Numbered from the stretch's first letter, positions 53,292-62,014 are shown. The stretch: DNA of 64,000 nucleotides from JBCDJI01 sp964351865 (GCA_964351865.1 CAYGPJ010000017.1:15485-79484), one strand, 5' to 3'. Notes: generated by a model from the letters alone, not told the origin. Numbers and translations: made by a program.

Positions 53292-55967
53292 ATGCGTTCT
53301 TTACGTAATACATCACTATTTTCCCTATTCATGCTCCTGTTGGTGAGCTGCCTGCTTATGAGTTGTCAAAAATCCCCTGCCCCTACCTCGACTTTAAATA
53401 TTGATTTGCCGTCCAGCCAGGTCGAACACTTCCGACTGGATAACGGACTGCAGTTGATCGTAGAAGAAGATCACCGTTCTCCAGTAGTTTCGGTGCAAGC
53501 TTGGTGCCGTGCCGGCAGCATCACCGAGGGTGAATATCTCGGTGCAGGAATTTCTCACATTCTGGAGCACATGTTATTCAAAGGCACCGAAAAGCGTGGC
53601 AATTCCGAAATTGCTCAAACCATCCAATCCATCGGAGGCTATACCAACGCTTACACTTCCTTTGACCGCACGGTATATTACATTGACGCGCCCAGCAGTG
53701 GCTGGGAAACCGCTCTGGATGTGCTGGTGGATGCCATGTTCCATTCGACGCTGCCAGAGGAGGAATATGCCAAAGAAATGGAGGTGGTGCGTCGAGAGTT
53801 TGCTATGGGCTTTGACGACCCCAATCGCACCCTGCAAAAATTATTATTTTCGACTGCCTTTAGCGAACACCCTTATCAGTATCCGGTTATCGGATATCTG
53901 GAGAATTTCAATCGGCTGACCCGCCAGAACGTATTGGATTATTATCAACAGTATTACGTACCGAATAACCTTACCTTCATCATTACCGGTGCCGTCTCGG
54001 CCGCAGAAGTACGCACCGCACTCGAAGGAATGACTTCCGGGATAGAGCGAAAAATGATTCCGGACACCTACATACCTGACGAACCTCGTCAGCTCGGAAC
54101 CCGCGAACAACATGTGGAATTTCCTACCGATGCGACCAGACTGTATCTCGCGTTTCACATTCCCGGTATTACAGATCCCGATCTCTATGCGTTGGATGTA
54201 CTCGCCATTCTGGCAGGTCAGGGACGCAGTTCGCGTCTGCACCAGGCTTTGGTTGAACGTGACTCCAAACTCAGGACCGTCGGTGCATTCTCTTACACTC
54301 CTGCGCAGTCCGGATTGTGGGCGGTCTCAGGCACCATGCATCCGAATTCCAAATTCACTCGCGATGAAATCGTCGAATCCATACTGGCCCAACTCGACGA
54401 ATTTAAACAGCAGCCTCCAACCAGTGTCGAATTGGCTAAAGCCAAGCGCATGGTGATCTCAGATCATATCAGTGGAATGGTGACCGTCTCCGGAAAGGCA
54501 GCCTCGATTGGTAGTAGCTGGTTTGTGGCACGCGATCTTGATTTTGATCAGAGATATCTGGAGGGCTTGCGAGATGTGACTGCCGGAGACGTTCGGCGGG
54601 TAGCTCAAAAATACTTGCAACCCAGTAACATGACGGTGGTCAGTATTAATCCCGCAGGTCAGGCAAAATCCGCACCTCAAACTACCGAGGTCACTACCGA
54701 GCGCTCTGCCGTCATTTTAGCTGATTTCGCGGACGGATTACCACTGGTTAAAGTGACCGACAACACCCTGCCGCTCGTCACCGTGTCTGCCACCATGAAA
54801 GGCGGCTTGCTGACGGAACCTGTCGGCAAAGCCGGTATTTCGTATCTGACTGCTCAGCTCATGAAAAAAGGCACTCGTACCATGTCAGCTGCTGAAATTG
54901 CCGAAAAAATTGAAAGCTTAGGCGGCTCGCTGGAAGTGCAGTCGGGGAATAACTCGATCAGTGCCTCCGTCACTGTGCTGGAAACTGATCTGGATGCGGC
55001 CATTTCGCTGCTGTCGGATGTGGTGCTTAAGCCGGCTTTTTCAGAAGCAGAACTGACCAAAGAAAAGCAGAAGCAGTTGTCAGATTTAAAGCTCGAGCTG
55101 GATCAACCTATGCGCGTGGCGCGCAATCACCTGCGTGAGGAGCTTTTCCAGGACCACCCCTACTCGCGCAATGTAATGGGCGTCTCATCTGAAGTGGAAC
55201 CCTTGACGCGTGATGACATCGTAGCTTTTCATCGCAGCCTGCTAACACGTGATTCAGTTGTTTTTTCGATTGCTGGAAAGTTCGACGACCAGCGTGCCCA
55301 TGATCTGTTTGCGCGGCATTTTCCAACTTCTGAGTTCCTTGTTGATACCGATTCCGCCGCGACCCATCAGTCGAATTTCGGCGGTAAAGGCCAAACGCTC
55401 GAGGTGGATACCGATAAGGTTCAAGCCATCGTGCAAATTGGCTTTCCAGGTATCTCGATTGAGTCAGAAGATCGAGTCGCGCTGGATCTGATTGATCAAG
55501 CGTTATCCGATTTAGCTTCCCGCCTCTTTATGCGAATTCGTGAGCAGCAATCGCTTGCCTACTTTGTGGGGGCGGCACAGTTGGTTGGAATCGACCCTGG
55601 ATATTTCATGTTCTACGCGGGCACTCGCCCGGAAACCTCCATCAAGGTGCGCGACGAACTGTTGGATGAAATTAGTCTAGTGGTTAAAGACGGGCTGGAA
55701 CCCGACGAATTCGCACGTGCCAAAGCTAAACTGAATGGGCGCCGCTTGCTGGAAAATCAGAGTGCTGCCCGACAAGCCTCGATTTCGTCATTGAACGTGC
55801 TCTACGGCCTTGGAATTAACTACGAACAGCAATATCAGTCGCAACTGGACGCCTTGACGCTGGAACAGGTCAATAGCGTGGCAAAAAAGATTTTTGCCGC
55901 ACAAAATTACGTTTGTGTTATCGTACAGCCCGACAAAAATAACGTTAAGACATCATCTTCTAAATAA
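53292..55967 (+). CDS. M16-family zinc metallopeptidase lipoprotein
   Basis: An 891-residue peptidase with two M16 halves. A lipoprotein signal (MRSLRNTSLFSLFMLLLVSC onward, lipobox LMSC) anchors it. The N-terminal half has the inverted zinc motif HILEH at about residues 88-92 in GISHILEHMLFKGT. The C-terminal half lacks it and instead carries the RIREQQSLAYFVG region with the conserved R and Y. This is the pattern of pitrilysin-type proteases fused in one chain. I use ATG 53292; a TTG 45 bp earlier opens the same frame. It probably degrades peptides in the periplasm. Confidence 0.92.
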   Translation: MRSLRNTSLFSLFMLLLVSCLLMSCQKSPAPTSTLNIDLPSSQVEHFRLDNGLQLIVEEDHRSPVVSVQAWCRAGSITEGEYLGAGISHILEHMLFKGTEKRGNSEIAQTIQSIGGYTNAYTSFDRTVYYIDAPSSGWETALDVLVDAMFHSTLPEEEYAKEMEVVRREFAMGFDDPNRTLQKLLFSTAFSEHPYQYPVIGYLENFNRLTRQNVLDYYQQYYVPNNLTFIITGAVSAAEVRTALEGMTSGIERKMIPDTYIPDEPRQLGTREQHVEFPTDATRLYLAFHIPGITDPDLYALDVLAILAGQGRSSRLHQALVERDSKLRTVGAFSYTPAQSGLWAVSGTMHPNSKFTRDEIVESILAQLDEFKQQPPTSVELAKAKRMVISDHISGMVTVSGKAASIGSSWFVARDLDFDQRYLEGLRDVTAGDVRRVAQKYLQPSNMTVVSINPAGQAKSAPQTTEVTTERSAVILADFADGLPLVKVTDNTLPLVTVSATMKGGLLTEPVGKAGISYLTAQLMKKGTRTMSAAEIAEKIESLGGSLEVQSGNNSISASVTVLETDLDAAISLLSDVVLKPAFSEAELTKEKQKQLSDLKLELDQPMRVARNHLREELFQDHPYSRNVMGVSSEVEPLTRDDIVAFHRSLLTRDSVVFSIAGKFDDQRAHDLFARHFPTSEFLVDTDSAATHQSNFGGKGQTLEVDTDKVQAIVQIGFPGISIESEDRVALDLIDQALSDLASRLFMRIREQQSLAYFVGAAQLVGIDPGYFMFYAGTRPETSIKVRDELLDEISLVVKDGLEPDEFARAKAKLNGRRLLENQSAARQASISSLNVLYGLGINYEQQYQSQLDALTLEQVNSVAKKIFAAQNYVCVIVQPDKNNVKTSSSK

Positions 55968-55990
55968 CCTAAAAATAAGAAAATTACATC

Positions 55991-56476
55991 ATGTCAGATC
56001 AAACTCCTCCTCCCTCAGAAGATTCTCAAGAACTCGCACAGCGCTTTGTGCAGTTTGTTATGATACAGGCCCAGAATGTCCTGTACGTGCTCGGAAAAAT
56101 CCCCGGCCCCGACGGCACCGCGCCGCAACCTAATCTGGAAGCCGCCAAGATGCTGATTGATCAGTTAGATATGATCGAAAAAAAGACCAAAGGCAATTTG
56201 ATTGATCAGGAATCAAGGATTCTCAAAGACACCCTATCCGAACTGAAAATGGCCTTTGTTGATTCCAGCGGCGGCACGCCTGTCGGCATGATGCCGGATC
56301 GCAGTCCTAAAGTTGATCTCTCCGAGCTGGAAGATGATGAACCGAAAAAATCAGCTTCGCAGCCATCACCAGAGCCGGAAACGCCCGCTCAGCCATCTGA
56401 ACCAGCAGCCCAAAAAGATACTCCGGATGACTCAGGCAAAGATGACAAAAAGAAGTACTTCAAGAGCTACGGTTGA
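55991..56476 (+). CDS. DUF1844 protein
   Basis: A 161-residue protein. The first 95 residues match DUF1844, with FVQFVMIQAQNVLYVLGKI, NLEAAKMLIDQLDMIEKKTK and LIDQESRILKDTLSELKMAF. The remainder is acidic and proline/serine-rich (EPKKSASQPSPEPETPAQPS). The function is not known; the domain is frequent in Verrucomicrobia, Planctomycetes and Deltaproteobacteria. It starts 23 bp after the M16 gene. Confidence 0.88.
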   Translation: MSDQTPPPSEDSQELAQRFVQFVMIQAQNVLYVLGKIPGPDGTAPQPNLEAAKMLIDQLDMIEKKTKGNLIDQESRILKDTLSELKMAFVDSSGGTPVGMMPDRSPKVDLSELEDDEPKKSASQPSPEPETPAQPSEPAAQKDTPDDSGKDDKKKYFKSYG

Positions 56477-56509
56477 GTTGTTTGCCACTTAAATACTGAA
56501 TCAAATTGC

Positions 56510-57238
56510 TTACCGATAATTCGGTAATTCGCGAGATAGCATTTCACTTAAGGTGACAGGCTTAAGCTCTGCCTCACGGCAAGCTTCCAGCACTTTTTCC
56601 AGAGCCTCCACCACGCAAGTCCGCTTTTCATGGAGGGTAATGATCGCACCGGGCTTCAATCCATTTTTGACCTGTTTAACGATGGCATCGGCATCATCAT
56701 TTTCCCAATCTTTAACTTTGGTGGTCCAGAAAACCGTAGAAAGCCCGCTGCGTGAAGGAAGATGTAATTGAGCTTCATCAAAGTCTCCGAAAGGAGGTCG
56801 GAACCAGCGTGCCTCCTGACCAGAAGCAAAGCGGATCGCATCTTGAGCGTCCTGAATCTGTCGAAAGAGTTCTCGCTCTGATTCAGCAGAACACTTCACG
56901 TGGTTCATCGTGTGATTGCCCACTTCATGTCCGGCTTCGACGACTCGTTTGGATAGATCGACCTGACTCAGAGCTTCCCGTCCGATCATGAAAAACGTGG
57001 CCGAGGCCTGATGCTGCTCGAGGATTTTTAGAATCCCTGGCGTGACGTCTGGATTGGGACCATCATCAAAGGTGATAGCGACATGGCGATTTTTAGAAGG
57101 TCCCTGACAAAACAGGCGTTCTTTACGCTGCGTTTCCAGATCTTGATTGGCCAGACATTTGGCCTCAAGAAATGCAGAACTTGCACTGGAGGAAAAAGGT
57201 TTGGCGATCCGATAACACCATGCTGGAGCGATTCCCAT
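56510..57238 (-). CDS. Polysaccharide deacetylase (NodB domain, CE4)
   Basis: A 242-residue protein with a NodB domain that removes N-acetyl groups from polysaccharides. The catalytic base region is AITFDDGPN (56-62), the metal ligands are H109 and H113 in GNHTMNH, RPPFGDFD follows at about 146, and LHE near 202 ends the motif set. The N-terminal 45 residues show no clear signal peptide, so the location is uncertain. It converges with the DUF1844 gene. Confidence 0.9.
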   Translation of the reverse strand: MGIAPAWCYRIAKPFSSSASSAFLEAKCLANQDLETQRKERLFCQGPSKNRHVAITFDDGPNPDVTPGILKILEQHQASATFFMIGREALSQVDLSKRVVEAGHEVGNHTMNHVKCSAESERELFRQIQDAQDAIRFASGQEARWFRPPFGDFDEAQLHLPSRSGLSTVFWTTKVKDWENDDADAIVKQVKNGLKPGAIITLHEKRTCVVEALEKVLEACREAELKPVTLSEMLSRELPNYR

Positions 57239-57327
57239 TTCGATGAATATGCCACATATTTCACTTAGTTAAATATAAATGTTTTTATTGCGGTAATTTA
57301 TCCGTAAGCCTTTTGGAATTGATGAGG

Positions 57328-57404
57328 TAGGGCGTCTTGTCTCAAGGCGCTGATTCTTGCTGAGATGCAGCCACACAGCACCTTTAGGACAAGACGCCTT
57401 CCCC
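57328..57404. repeat. REP-like inverted repeat
   Basis: TAGGGCGTCTTGTCTCAAGG at 57328-57347 faces AGGACAAGACGCCTTCCCC at 57386-57404, sharing GGCGTCTTGTC in opposite orientation. The sub-hairpin with TTGTCTCAA is also seen after nuoH (14805-14825). Apart from this the 217-bp gap between the deacetylase and the following gene shows nothing. Confidence 0.5.
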
Positions 57405-57455
57405 ATTTTCTCGTTGTCGATTGCTTCGAGCTTCATATGATTTCAAATCGCATCC

Positions 57456-57938
57456 ATGTCCCGCTTGAAACCATATCGAAAGACGCAAACGATCCTGCTG
57501 ATCTTCCTCGCCCTGATGTTTCTGGTTGGCGGTGCCGCACTCACTAACTCCAAAGGCAACTACGAATGGTTCCCCTTCTACTCCTGGTCGATGTTTGCGT
57601 TGGTACCGCAGGAAGAGACCATCTACCGCCTCACTGTACAACATCCTGAGCAACCGGAGGCACTCATCGACTTCCGACAAGCTCAAGGACTCGTCAATGA
57701 GCCGGACTCGCTCCCCGCCTATCATTTGATTCAGAAAATCGGCAATGCGATCGAACGCCAGAATTTAACTGAAATGGAGGAACTGCGTACCGCTTTCGAT
57801 AATCGTTACCTGCCAGCAGGAATCCTCTATCAGGTCTGGAAAACGCGTGAAGATCCCCTCACCGCGTGGAAACAGGCTGGCGATCCGCAGCAGGGAAAAG
57901 CCATCGGTCGTTTCAAGGCCGGACAGGAGTCGCGATGA
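57456..57938 (+). CDS. Small membrane-anchored protein of unknown function
   Basis: A 160-residue protein with one helix at about residues 11-30 (TILLIFLALMFLVGGAALTN). A region typical of electron-transfer or membrane-partner proteins follows (GNYEWFPFYSWSMFALVPQE). The rest is charged and helical. Its stop overlaps the next gene by ATGA, so both are translated together. No named family was recognised; proteins with FYSWSMF motifs often accompany HTTM-type membrane proteins. Confidence 0.75.
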   Translation: MSRLKPYRKTQTILLIFLALMFLVGGAALTNSKGNYEWFPFYSWSMFALVPQEETIYRLTVQHPEQPEALIDFRQAQGLVNEPDSLPAYHLIQKIGNAIERQNLTEMEELRTAFDNRYLPAGILYQVWKTREDPLTAWKQAGDPQQGKAIGRFKAGQESR

Positions 57939-58909
57939 ACACGGTGCCCCTGCTCAAACAGTTGCGCACGTGGTTTGCCGCGCCTACCACCCTGTCTGCT
58001 GATCGGCCTCAGATCTGGCACGAGCATCAGCGCATGTTCCGCCAGGCGCGCTTCGGTGTCATCGTCATCTATTGTTTCCAGCTCTTCCTCGCTCTGAAAA
58101 CCATTCCTATCTGGTCCGGGTTGGCCGCGCGGGAAGGCATGCTGCCGTTGTGGCCCGTCGTATGGATGAACGCTTTGCCCAGTGAAACCGCGATCTACAG
58201 CGTGCTGGTGCTGTTTTTGTTGGGGTCGCTGCTAGGTGCCGCTCTAGGTAAATACCGCATTTGCCGTGTCGCTGCCTTTCTCGGACTGTTTCAATTCGTC
58301 GCGTGGAACAACTCCTACGGGAAAATCGGGCACAGCCTGCACGTCCTGCTCTTGATCAGCTTCGTGCTGATTTTCCTGCCGACCGGTTGGCAGAAAAAAA
58401 CCGGCAGTCGTACCACTCGCCAGCATACCCTTTTTACTTACTGGTCCGCTCAAGCCGTGCCGCTCATCGCCTACAGCATGGCCGGGCTCATTAAAGTCGC
58501 CTGCGGCATCTGGCAGGTATCCAAAGGAGAAGCTTCCGTTTTCGGATTATCAGGACTCCCGCGTCACGTCGCCGACCGCCTGCTGCAAACCGGAGCCGAA
58601 ACTCCGCTCGGCCCGTGGGTGATCGAAAACCCCTGGCTGGTGGCTCCCGGCATGTGGATCACGCTTTATCTTGAACTTTTCGCCTTCTGGGCGCTATTTC
58701 GCCCGGCTACCCGTCTCTGGTTCGCCGGTGGACTGCTGGTCTTTCACATCGCGTCCTACTACACCATGACCATCATCTTCCCTCAGAACTGCTTCCTGCT
58801 GCTCCTGCTGATGCTCCTGCTGCCCGCCTCGGTCACACGACCTTCCTTCCAGCTGTCCTCCCTAAAACAGCTACCACTATTTTCCTTGGCTGCATTTAAC
58901 CGCCAATGA
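57935..58909 (+). CDS. Multi-pass membrane protein (HTTM-like)
   Basis: A 324-residue protein with about seven to eight membrane helices. Features are FGVIVIYCFQLFLALKTIPI, SYGKIGHSLHVLLLISFVLI, a conserved SMAGLIKVACG and WITLYLELFAFWALF. The layout with a partner protein fits HTTM/vitamin K carboxylase-like membrane proteins, but the catalytic residues of that enzyme are not recognised. The ATG at 57935 overlaps the stop of the previous gene. Its stop codon lies inside a repeat-like sequence. Confidence 0.7.
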   Translation: MNTVPLLKQLRTWFAAPTTLSADRPQIWHEHQRMFRQARFGVIVIYCFQLFLALKTIPIWSGLAAREGMLPLWPVVWMNALPSETAIYSVLVLFLLGSLLGAALGKYRICRVAAFLGLFQFVAWNNSYGKIGHSLHVLLLISFVLIFLPTGWQKKTGSRTTRQHTLFTYWSAQAVPLIAYSMAGLIKVACGIWQVSKGEASVFGLSGLPRHVADRLLQTGAETPLGPWVIENPWLVAPGMWITLYLELFAFWALFRPATRLWFAGGLLVFHIASYYTMTIIFPQNCFLLLLLMLLLPASVTRPSFQLSSLKQLPLFSLAAFNRQ

Positions 58910-58910
58910 A

Positions 58911-58984
58911 CGCAAATAGACGCTAATTTTCAGAACTCATGACTGCAAGTGCTCCCCATTTGTCTTCATTAGCGTCCATTTGCG
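58911..58984. repeat. Inverted repeat in the gap before the glycosyltransferase
   Basis: CGCAAATAGACGCTAAT at 58911-58927 faces ATTAGCGTCCATTTGCG at 58968-58984, 16 of 17 positions complementary, with a 40-base spacer. The following CTCTCTCAGCGTCTCGGCG resembles another frequent intergenic phrase of this group of bacteria. The left arm starts two bases after the preceding stop codon. Confidence 0.55.
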
Positions 58985-59095
58985 GTCCATTTCCCGTTCT
59001 CTCTCAGTAGTATTTCTCTCTCTCAGCGTCTCGGCGCCCATCGTTAAAATCTTTTCTTCACTATCGGCGCAACACCCCATATCCTCATTCGCTGA

Positions 59096-60148
59096 ATGGC
59101 AAAAATACTTTATGGCGTCATGGGAAACACCAACGGGCACATCATGCGCACGTTTTCCCTCATCACCCGCATCCCCGAACACGAGTTCCATCTGGTCGCG
59201 GGTGGGCGCGTGCTCGATGTCAATAATGGCCGTTATCCGCTATTACAGGTGCCCGTCCTGCACTCCCGCTACAAAAACCAGAAACTCGACCTCTGGGGCA
59301 CCATCTACCAAATCGCGCTGCGCATTTTTCAGATCCCTTGTATCTGCTGGAAAATTCATAAGCTGGTGAAGAAAATCCAACCGGACGTCATCGTTTCCGA
59401 CCGCGAATTCTTCACCCCCATCTACGCCCGCCTCACCGGCCGTAAATGCTACTCGGTCGACCACACCCACATCCTGAAAGTCTGCGATTTCCCGGTGCCG
59501 GAGAACATGAAGAAGATTCATGCCCTCACCATGTTCCACGATAACTTGCTGTTCGATTTCACCAAAGAGAACTTCATCGTTTCCTTTTTTCAACCCCCGA
59601 TGATCGAACGACCAGGTTTCAAAGAAGAAGTTTTCGGCGGGGTGGTGCGACCCGAAGTCGACGGCGTGAAAGCGTCTGAGGGCGAACATATTTTTGTTTA
59701 CCTGACCGTGCCTGATTTCCCGGAACTGATCGAAGCGCTGCAACAGTGTTCGCGTCCGGTGATTTTCTACGGCTACGGCCGCGAAGGTGTCGACGGCAAC
59801 ATCACCTACCGAGGCTTCAGCAAAACCCAGATCCTGGAAGAACTCGCCTCCTGCCGCTATGCAATCGTCAATGGCGGCCACAACCTGCTCAGCGAGGCCC
59901 TGCATTTCGGAAAACCAGCGATGTGCTTCCCCATCTCCGGCGCCGTCGAACAATACATCAACGTCCACTTCATGCGGGAACTCAAATATGGCGATTATAC
60001 GTACAGTAAGTCCCCCACTGTCGATTTATTTGAAGACTTCGACAAGCACTGCGACGAATACCAAGCTTCGATCAAAGCGAACTACCGTGGCGGCACCGAA
60101 GATCTGGTGGCACGGTTAAGAGAAGTCTTTGAGAGCTCAGAGAAATAG
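59096..60148 (+). CDS. MJ1255-type glycosyltransferase
   Basis: A 350-residue GT-B-type enzyme. The start MAKILYGVMGNTNGHIMRTF is the N-terminal GxGxGH-like site and IVNGGHNLLSEALHFGKPAM, at about 258-277, is the nucleotide-sugar donor site. The middle shows PDVIVSDREFFTPIYARLTG. Such proteins belong to the MJ1255/VC2487 family, whose acceptors are unknown but are probably lipids or cell-surface sugars. The enzyme follows the two membrane proteins on the same strand. Its stop codon borders directly on a piece of RHS sequence. Confidence 0.85.
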   Translation: MAKILYGVMGNTNGHIMRTFSLITRIPEHEFHLVAGGRVLDVNNGRYPLLQVPVLHSRYKNQKLDLWGTIYQIALRIFQIPCICWKIHKLVKKIQPDVIVSDREFFTPIYARLTGRKCYSVDHTHILKVCDFPVPENMKKIHALTMFHDNLLFDFTKENFIVSFFQPPMIERPGFKEEVFGGVVRPEVDGVKASEGEHIFVYLTVPDFPELIEALQQCSRPVIFYGYGREGVDGNITYRGFSKTQILEELASCRYAIVNGGHNLLSEALHFGKPAMCFPISGAVEQYINVHFMRELKYGDYTYSKSPTVDLFEDFDKHCDEYQASIKANYRGGTEDLVARLREVFESSEK

Positions 60149-60180
60149 CCAGCGGGATCGCGGGTTAAGAAGAGTCCTAG
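60145..60180 (-). repeat. RHS core fragment, left copy of a 36-bp repeat
   Basis: Read on the minus strand this 36-bp piece encodes LGLFLTRDPAGY, a typical RHS core motif just before the toxin tip. Between 60154 and 60181, 27 of 28 bases match 63926-63953. No other RHS sequence is attached: on one side lies the glycosyltransferase stop codon, on the other unrelated DNA. Confidence 0.8.
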
Positions 60181-60331
60181 TTTCTTTATCCGCCATAGCG
60201 GAATAAACTAAGCAATAATGAAATAAGGATGGTATTAGCGCTTCGCGCTGGGCTTACCTAAATCGTATGTATCAAAGAGCGTCGTAGTTGGCTTTCAAAA
60301 ATGCCGCCTACGTTTCAAAAACACTATGCTT

Positions 60332-60727
60332 TTACCACCGTAAAATTTTTAACCCTGTTACTCGGTCAAAATGGGCATCCTGAGTTGTTAACGGCAAGCC
60401 GCATTCTTATGCGGTAGCCGCTATCCAAATATCGTTTTCTGGTATCGGTGTTCCTTGAGCTTCCAGTGCTACAGAAATATCGGCATACTGTTCGGCGGTG
60501 GCACTGTCAGGATAGAGAATACCAACAAATTGCAGGAGCTTCTCAATCATTGCTAAATTCTTGTCCGTATTTTTGGATTTTTTAGCCCCTTTGTAGAGTT
60601 CACCCAATACCACCAGAGGAATAAACAGATGATCGTTCGGTGTGATGTGATCAAAGATATTCAGTTTATTGCGAAAATGAGCGATGACCACCGAAGAATC
60701 TAAAATGATGGCTTCAGGAGTCGCCAC
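60332..60727 (-). pseudogene. VapC-like PIN-domain toxin, interrupted by a stop codon
   Basis: The frame starts at 60727 (MATPEAIILDSSVVIAHF) and is open for 106 codons to a TAA at 60407-60409. After that stop the same frame goes on with ECGLPLTTQDAHFDRV and TGLKILRW to a second stop at 60332. The continuation is the normal end of a PIN toxin, whose usual order is IAATALEHGLPL. A single change, for example TTA to TAA, explains the break. The first three acidic residues (LDSS, LGELY, ENDIW) are in the first part and the fourth (TTQD) in the lost part. The truncated product is probably inactive. Confidence 0.8.
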
Positions 60728-60935
60728 GCTTCAATCCCCGATCCCTGTCACCCATAATAGAATCTTCAAAAATCTCGCCATCCTCTTCGCTCAGGAAACC
60801 ACAAGTTTCCATCAGCATTTCCTGACGCTTTTTCTGAATTTCGGGATTGAGCCTATAAACGTGAGTAGCTACCTCCACCAATTTAGGCATTGGCAATCCT
60901 TCCAAATCACGGGCAATGGATTCTTTCAAAGTCAT
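60714..60935 (-). CDS. Antitoxin partner of the PIN toxin
   Basis: A 73-residue protein whose 3' end overlaps the toxin start by 14 bp, the usual order antitoxin then toxin. It begins MTLKESIARDLEGLPMPKLV and is acidic in the middle (SEEDGEIFED). The N-terminal part probably binds DNA or dimerises and the C terminus binds the toxin. Its sequence does not match the common AbrB-type VapB. It may be the only working part of the pair, given the broken toxin gene. Confidence 0.65.
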   Translation of the reverse strand: MTLKESIARDLEGLPMPKLVEVATHVYRLNPEIQKKRQEMLMETCGFLSEEDGEIFEDSIMGDRDRGLKRGDS

Positions 60936-60972
60936 ACAACTACTAGTAGCTGTTTCCCGCTATAAATCCAGT

Positions 60973-61167
60973 CTATTTGATCTTGGCGGGATGACACCTT
61001 TTATGTGCCGCCTGAACTTCCGTCAGGCTGACGTGGGTGTAGATTTGGGTGGTTTCTAGCTTCTCATGTCCAAGCATAGTCTGAATGTGGCGGATATCGC
61101 AGCCGCCTTCCAGTAGTGCGGTAGCAATACACAAAAGGTCTGTCCCTTTATTTACTGAAAGTGTCAC
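60973..61167 (-). pseudogene. Tyrosine recombinase, C-terminal fragment
   Basis: Only the last part of an integrase is left: TALLEGGCDIRHIQTMLGHE, then TTQIYTHVSLTEVQAAHKR. This contains the HxxLGH-like box and the active-site tyrosine in IYTHV. The catalytic arginine region (HSFATH-like) is lost: the frame in front of LCIATALLEGG is unrelated and reads into an insertion-sequence-like end at 61161. The fragment cannot be an active recombinase. Confidence 0.8.
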
Positions 61168-61207
61168 CCATGTTGTCGGTATATTTTGTTACCTATGTCT
61201 CTGGTTT
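61161..61207. repeat. IS21-like end repeats at the integrase break
   Basis: Two related units stand in tandem: TGTCACCCATGTTGTCGGT and TGTTACCTATGTCTCTGGT. They resemble the multiple terminal repeats of IS21-type insertion sequences. Related units appear at 61494-61515 and 62095-62127. No transposase gene is in the window. The assignment to IS21 is from memory of the pattern and is tentative. Confidence 0.45.
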
Positions 61208-61217
61208 AGCTTGATTT

Positions 61218-61463
61218 TCAAGAAACTGGGCCGCTGACAGAACGTATACCTTCTTTTTCGATAGCCTGAACAAAGGCTTCCAGCGCTTGCTCGTCTGTTT
61301 CAAATAAATCATCCCATACAGTCGAGTTGTCCCATATGTCTTCAACTTCCAAAGTCCAACCTTCTTCTGTCGCTCCCCGATAGATTAACACTTTTACGGT
61401 ATGCCCTTCGGATTTGAACTCACGGCATAACGGGGAATAGATGATTTCGTATTCTTCTTCCAT
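61218..61463 (-). CDS. Small hypothetical protein
   Basis: An 81-residue acidic protein I do not recognise. It reads YEIIYSPLCREFKSEGHTVK and then TLEVEDIWDNSTVWDDLFET, EQALEAFVQAIEKEG. The alternating strands and final helix suggest a small alpha/beta fold. It has a good start, stays open and lies between toxin-antitoxin modules, where such proteins are frequent. Repeats of insertion-sequence type border it on both sides. Confidence 0.6.
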   Translation of the reverse strand: MEEEYEIIYSPLCREFKSEGHTVKVLIYRGATEEGWTLEVEDIWDNSTVWDDLFETDEQALEAFVQAIEKEGIRSVSGPVS

Positions 61464-61493
61464 AAAATCTTATTCGTGTAGTTGATCCTAAGC

Positions 61494-61515
61494 TGTCACC
61501 CCTAATGTTACTTAG
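61494..61515. repeat. IS21-like end unit
   Basis: TGTCACCCCTAATGTTACTT resembles the units at 61161 and 62095 and has the same orientation. It lies in the gap between two small genes. Confidence 0.3.
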
Positions 61516-61538
61516 CCTCACAGAGAAGGTATCCAAGC

Positions 61539-61844
61539 TCAGAATTTCGGTGGTTTTCTTGCTCCGTGCCAGAATGTCCAAATTTCTACTACCTTTTCTG
61601 CTTCAGTTACTTTGTAAATGATCTGATAATTACCATGATTTATAACTCTCAGCCCTTTTTGCTCTCCTCGCTTGTATTCATGCCCCTTTAAAGGCTCGCA
61701 CTCCAAGCTTTTTGCCGTTTCTGCCAGTTCCATCGTATAGCTGTAGGCACGCTCGGGATTATCGCGCGCTATATATTCAGCAATATTAGCGAGATCTTCT
61801 TTGGCTTCAGGGAGAAATATTATTTGGTAGCGTTCTCGATCCAT
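61539..61844 (-). CDS. RelE/ParE-family toxin
   Basis: A 101-residue toxin. It starts MDRERYQIIFLPEAKEDLAN, with the two N-terminal helices (DLANIAEYIARDNPERAYSY), and ends with the beta-sheet part RVINHGNYQIIYKVTEAEKV and VEIWTFWHGARKPP. This is the ParE-like pattern, so the target could be gyrase or the ribosome. Its start overlaps the antitoxin gene by 25 bp. The gene is intact. Confidence 0.87.
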   Translation of the reverse strand: MDRERYQIIFLPEAKEDLANIAEYIARDNPERAYSYTMELAETAKSLECEPLKGHEYKRGEQKGLRVINHGNYQIIYKVTEAEKVVEIWTFWHGARKPPKF

Positions 61845-62014
61845 TGGGGGATTTCTTTTACAACCTCTTCGTAAGCAATCCCCTCGCCACGCTCGCTTTG
61901 CTGACGACAGATTTCAAGCTTATGCTGCAACAGAATATCATCCACCAATTCTTGTACAGAACAGTCCTCCGGTGCATGCTCAACCACTTCACGGGCGATT
62001 TCCTTTACAGTCAT
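61820..62014 (-). CDS. Antitoxin of the RelE/ParE module
   Basis: A 64-residue protein placed before the toxin and overlapping it by 25 bp. It reads MTVKEIAREVVEHAPEDCSV, QELVDDILLQHKLEICRQQS and GIAYEEVVKEIPQWIENA. The helical layout and the ERGEGIAYEEV motif are typical for antitoxins of ParE-like toxins. It lacks a clear ribbon-helix-helix. Confidence 0.78.
   Translation of the reverse strand: MTVKEIAREVVEHAPEDCSVQELVDDILLQHKLEICRQQSERGEGIAYEEVVKEIPQWIENATK

Noticed and set aside
59243..59968. Open frame of 241 codons antisense to the glycosyltransferase
   Set aside because: The plus-strand gene has clear family motifs over the same stretch and the antisense peptide has none.
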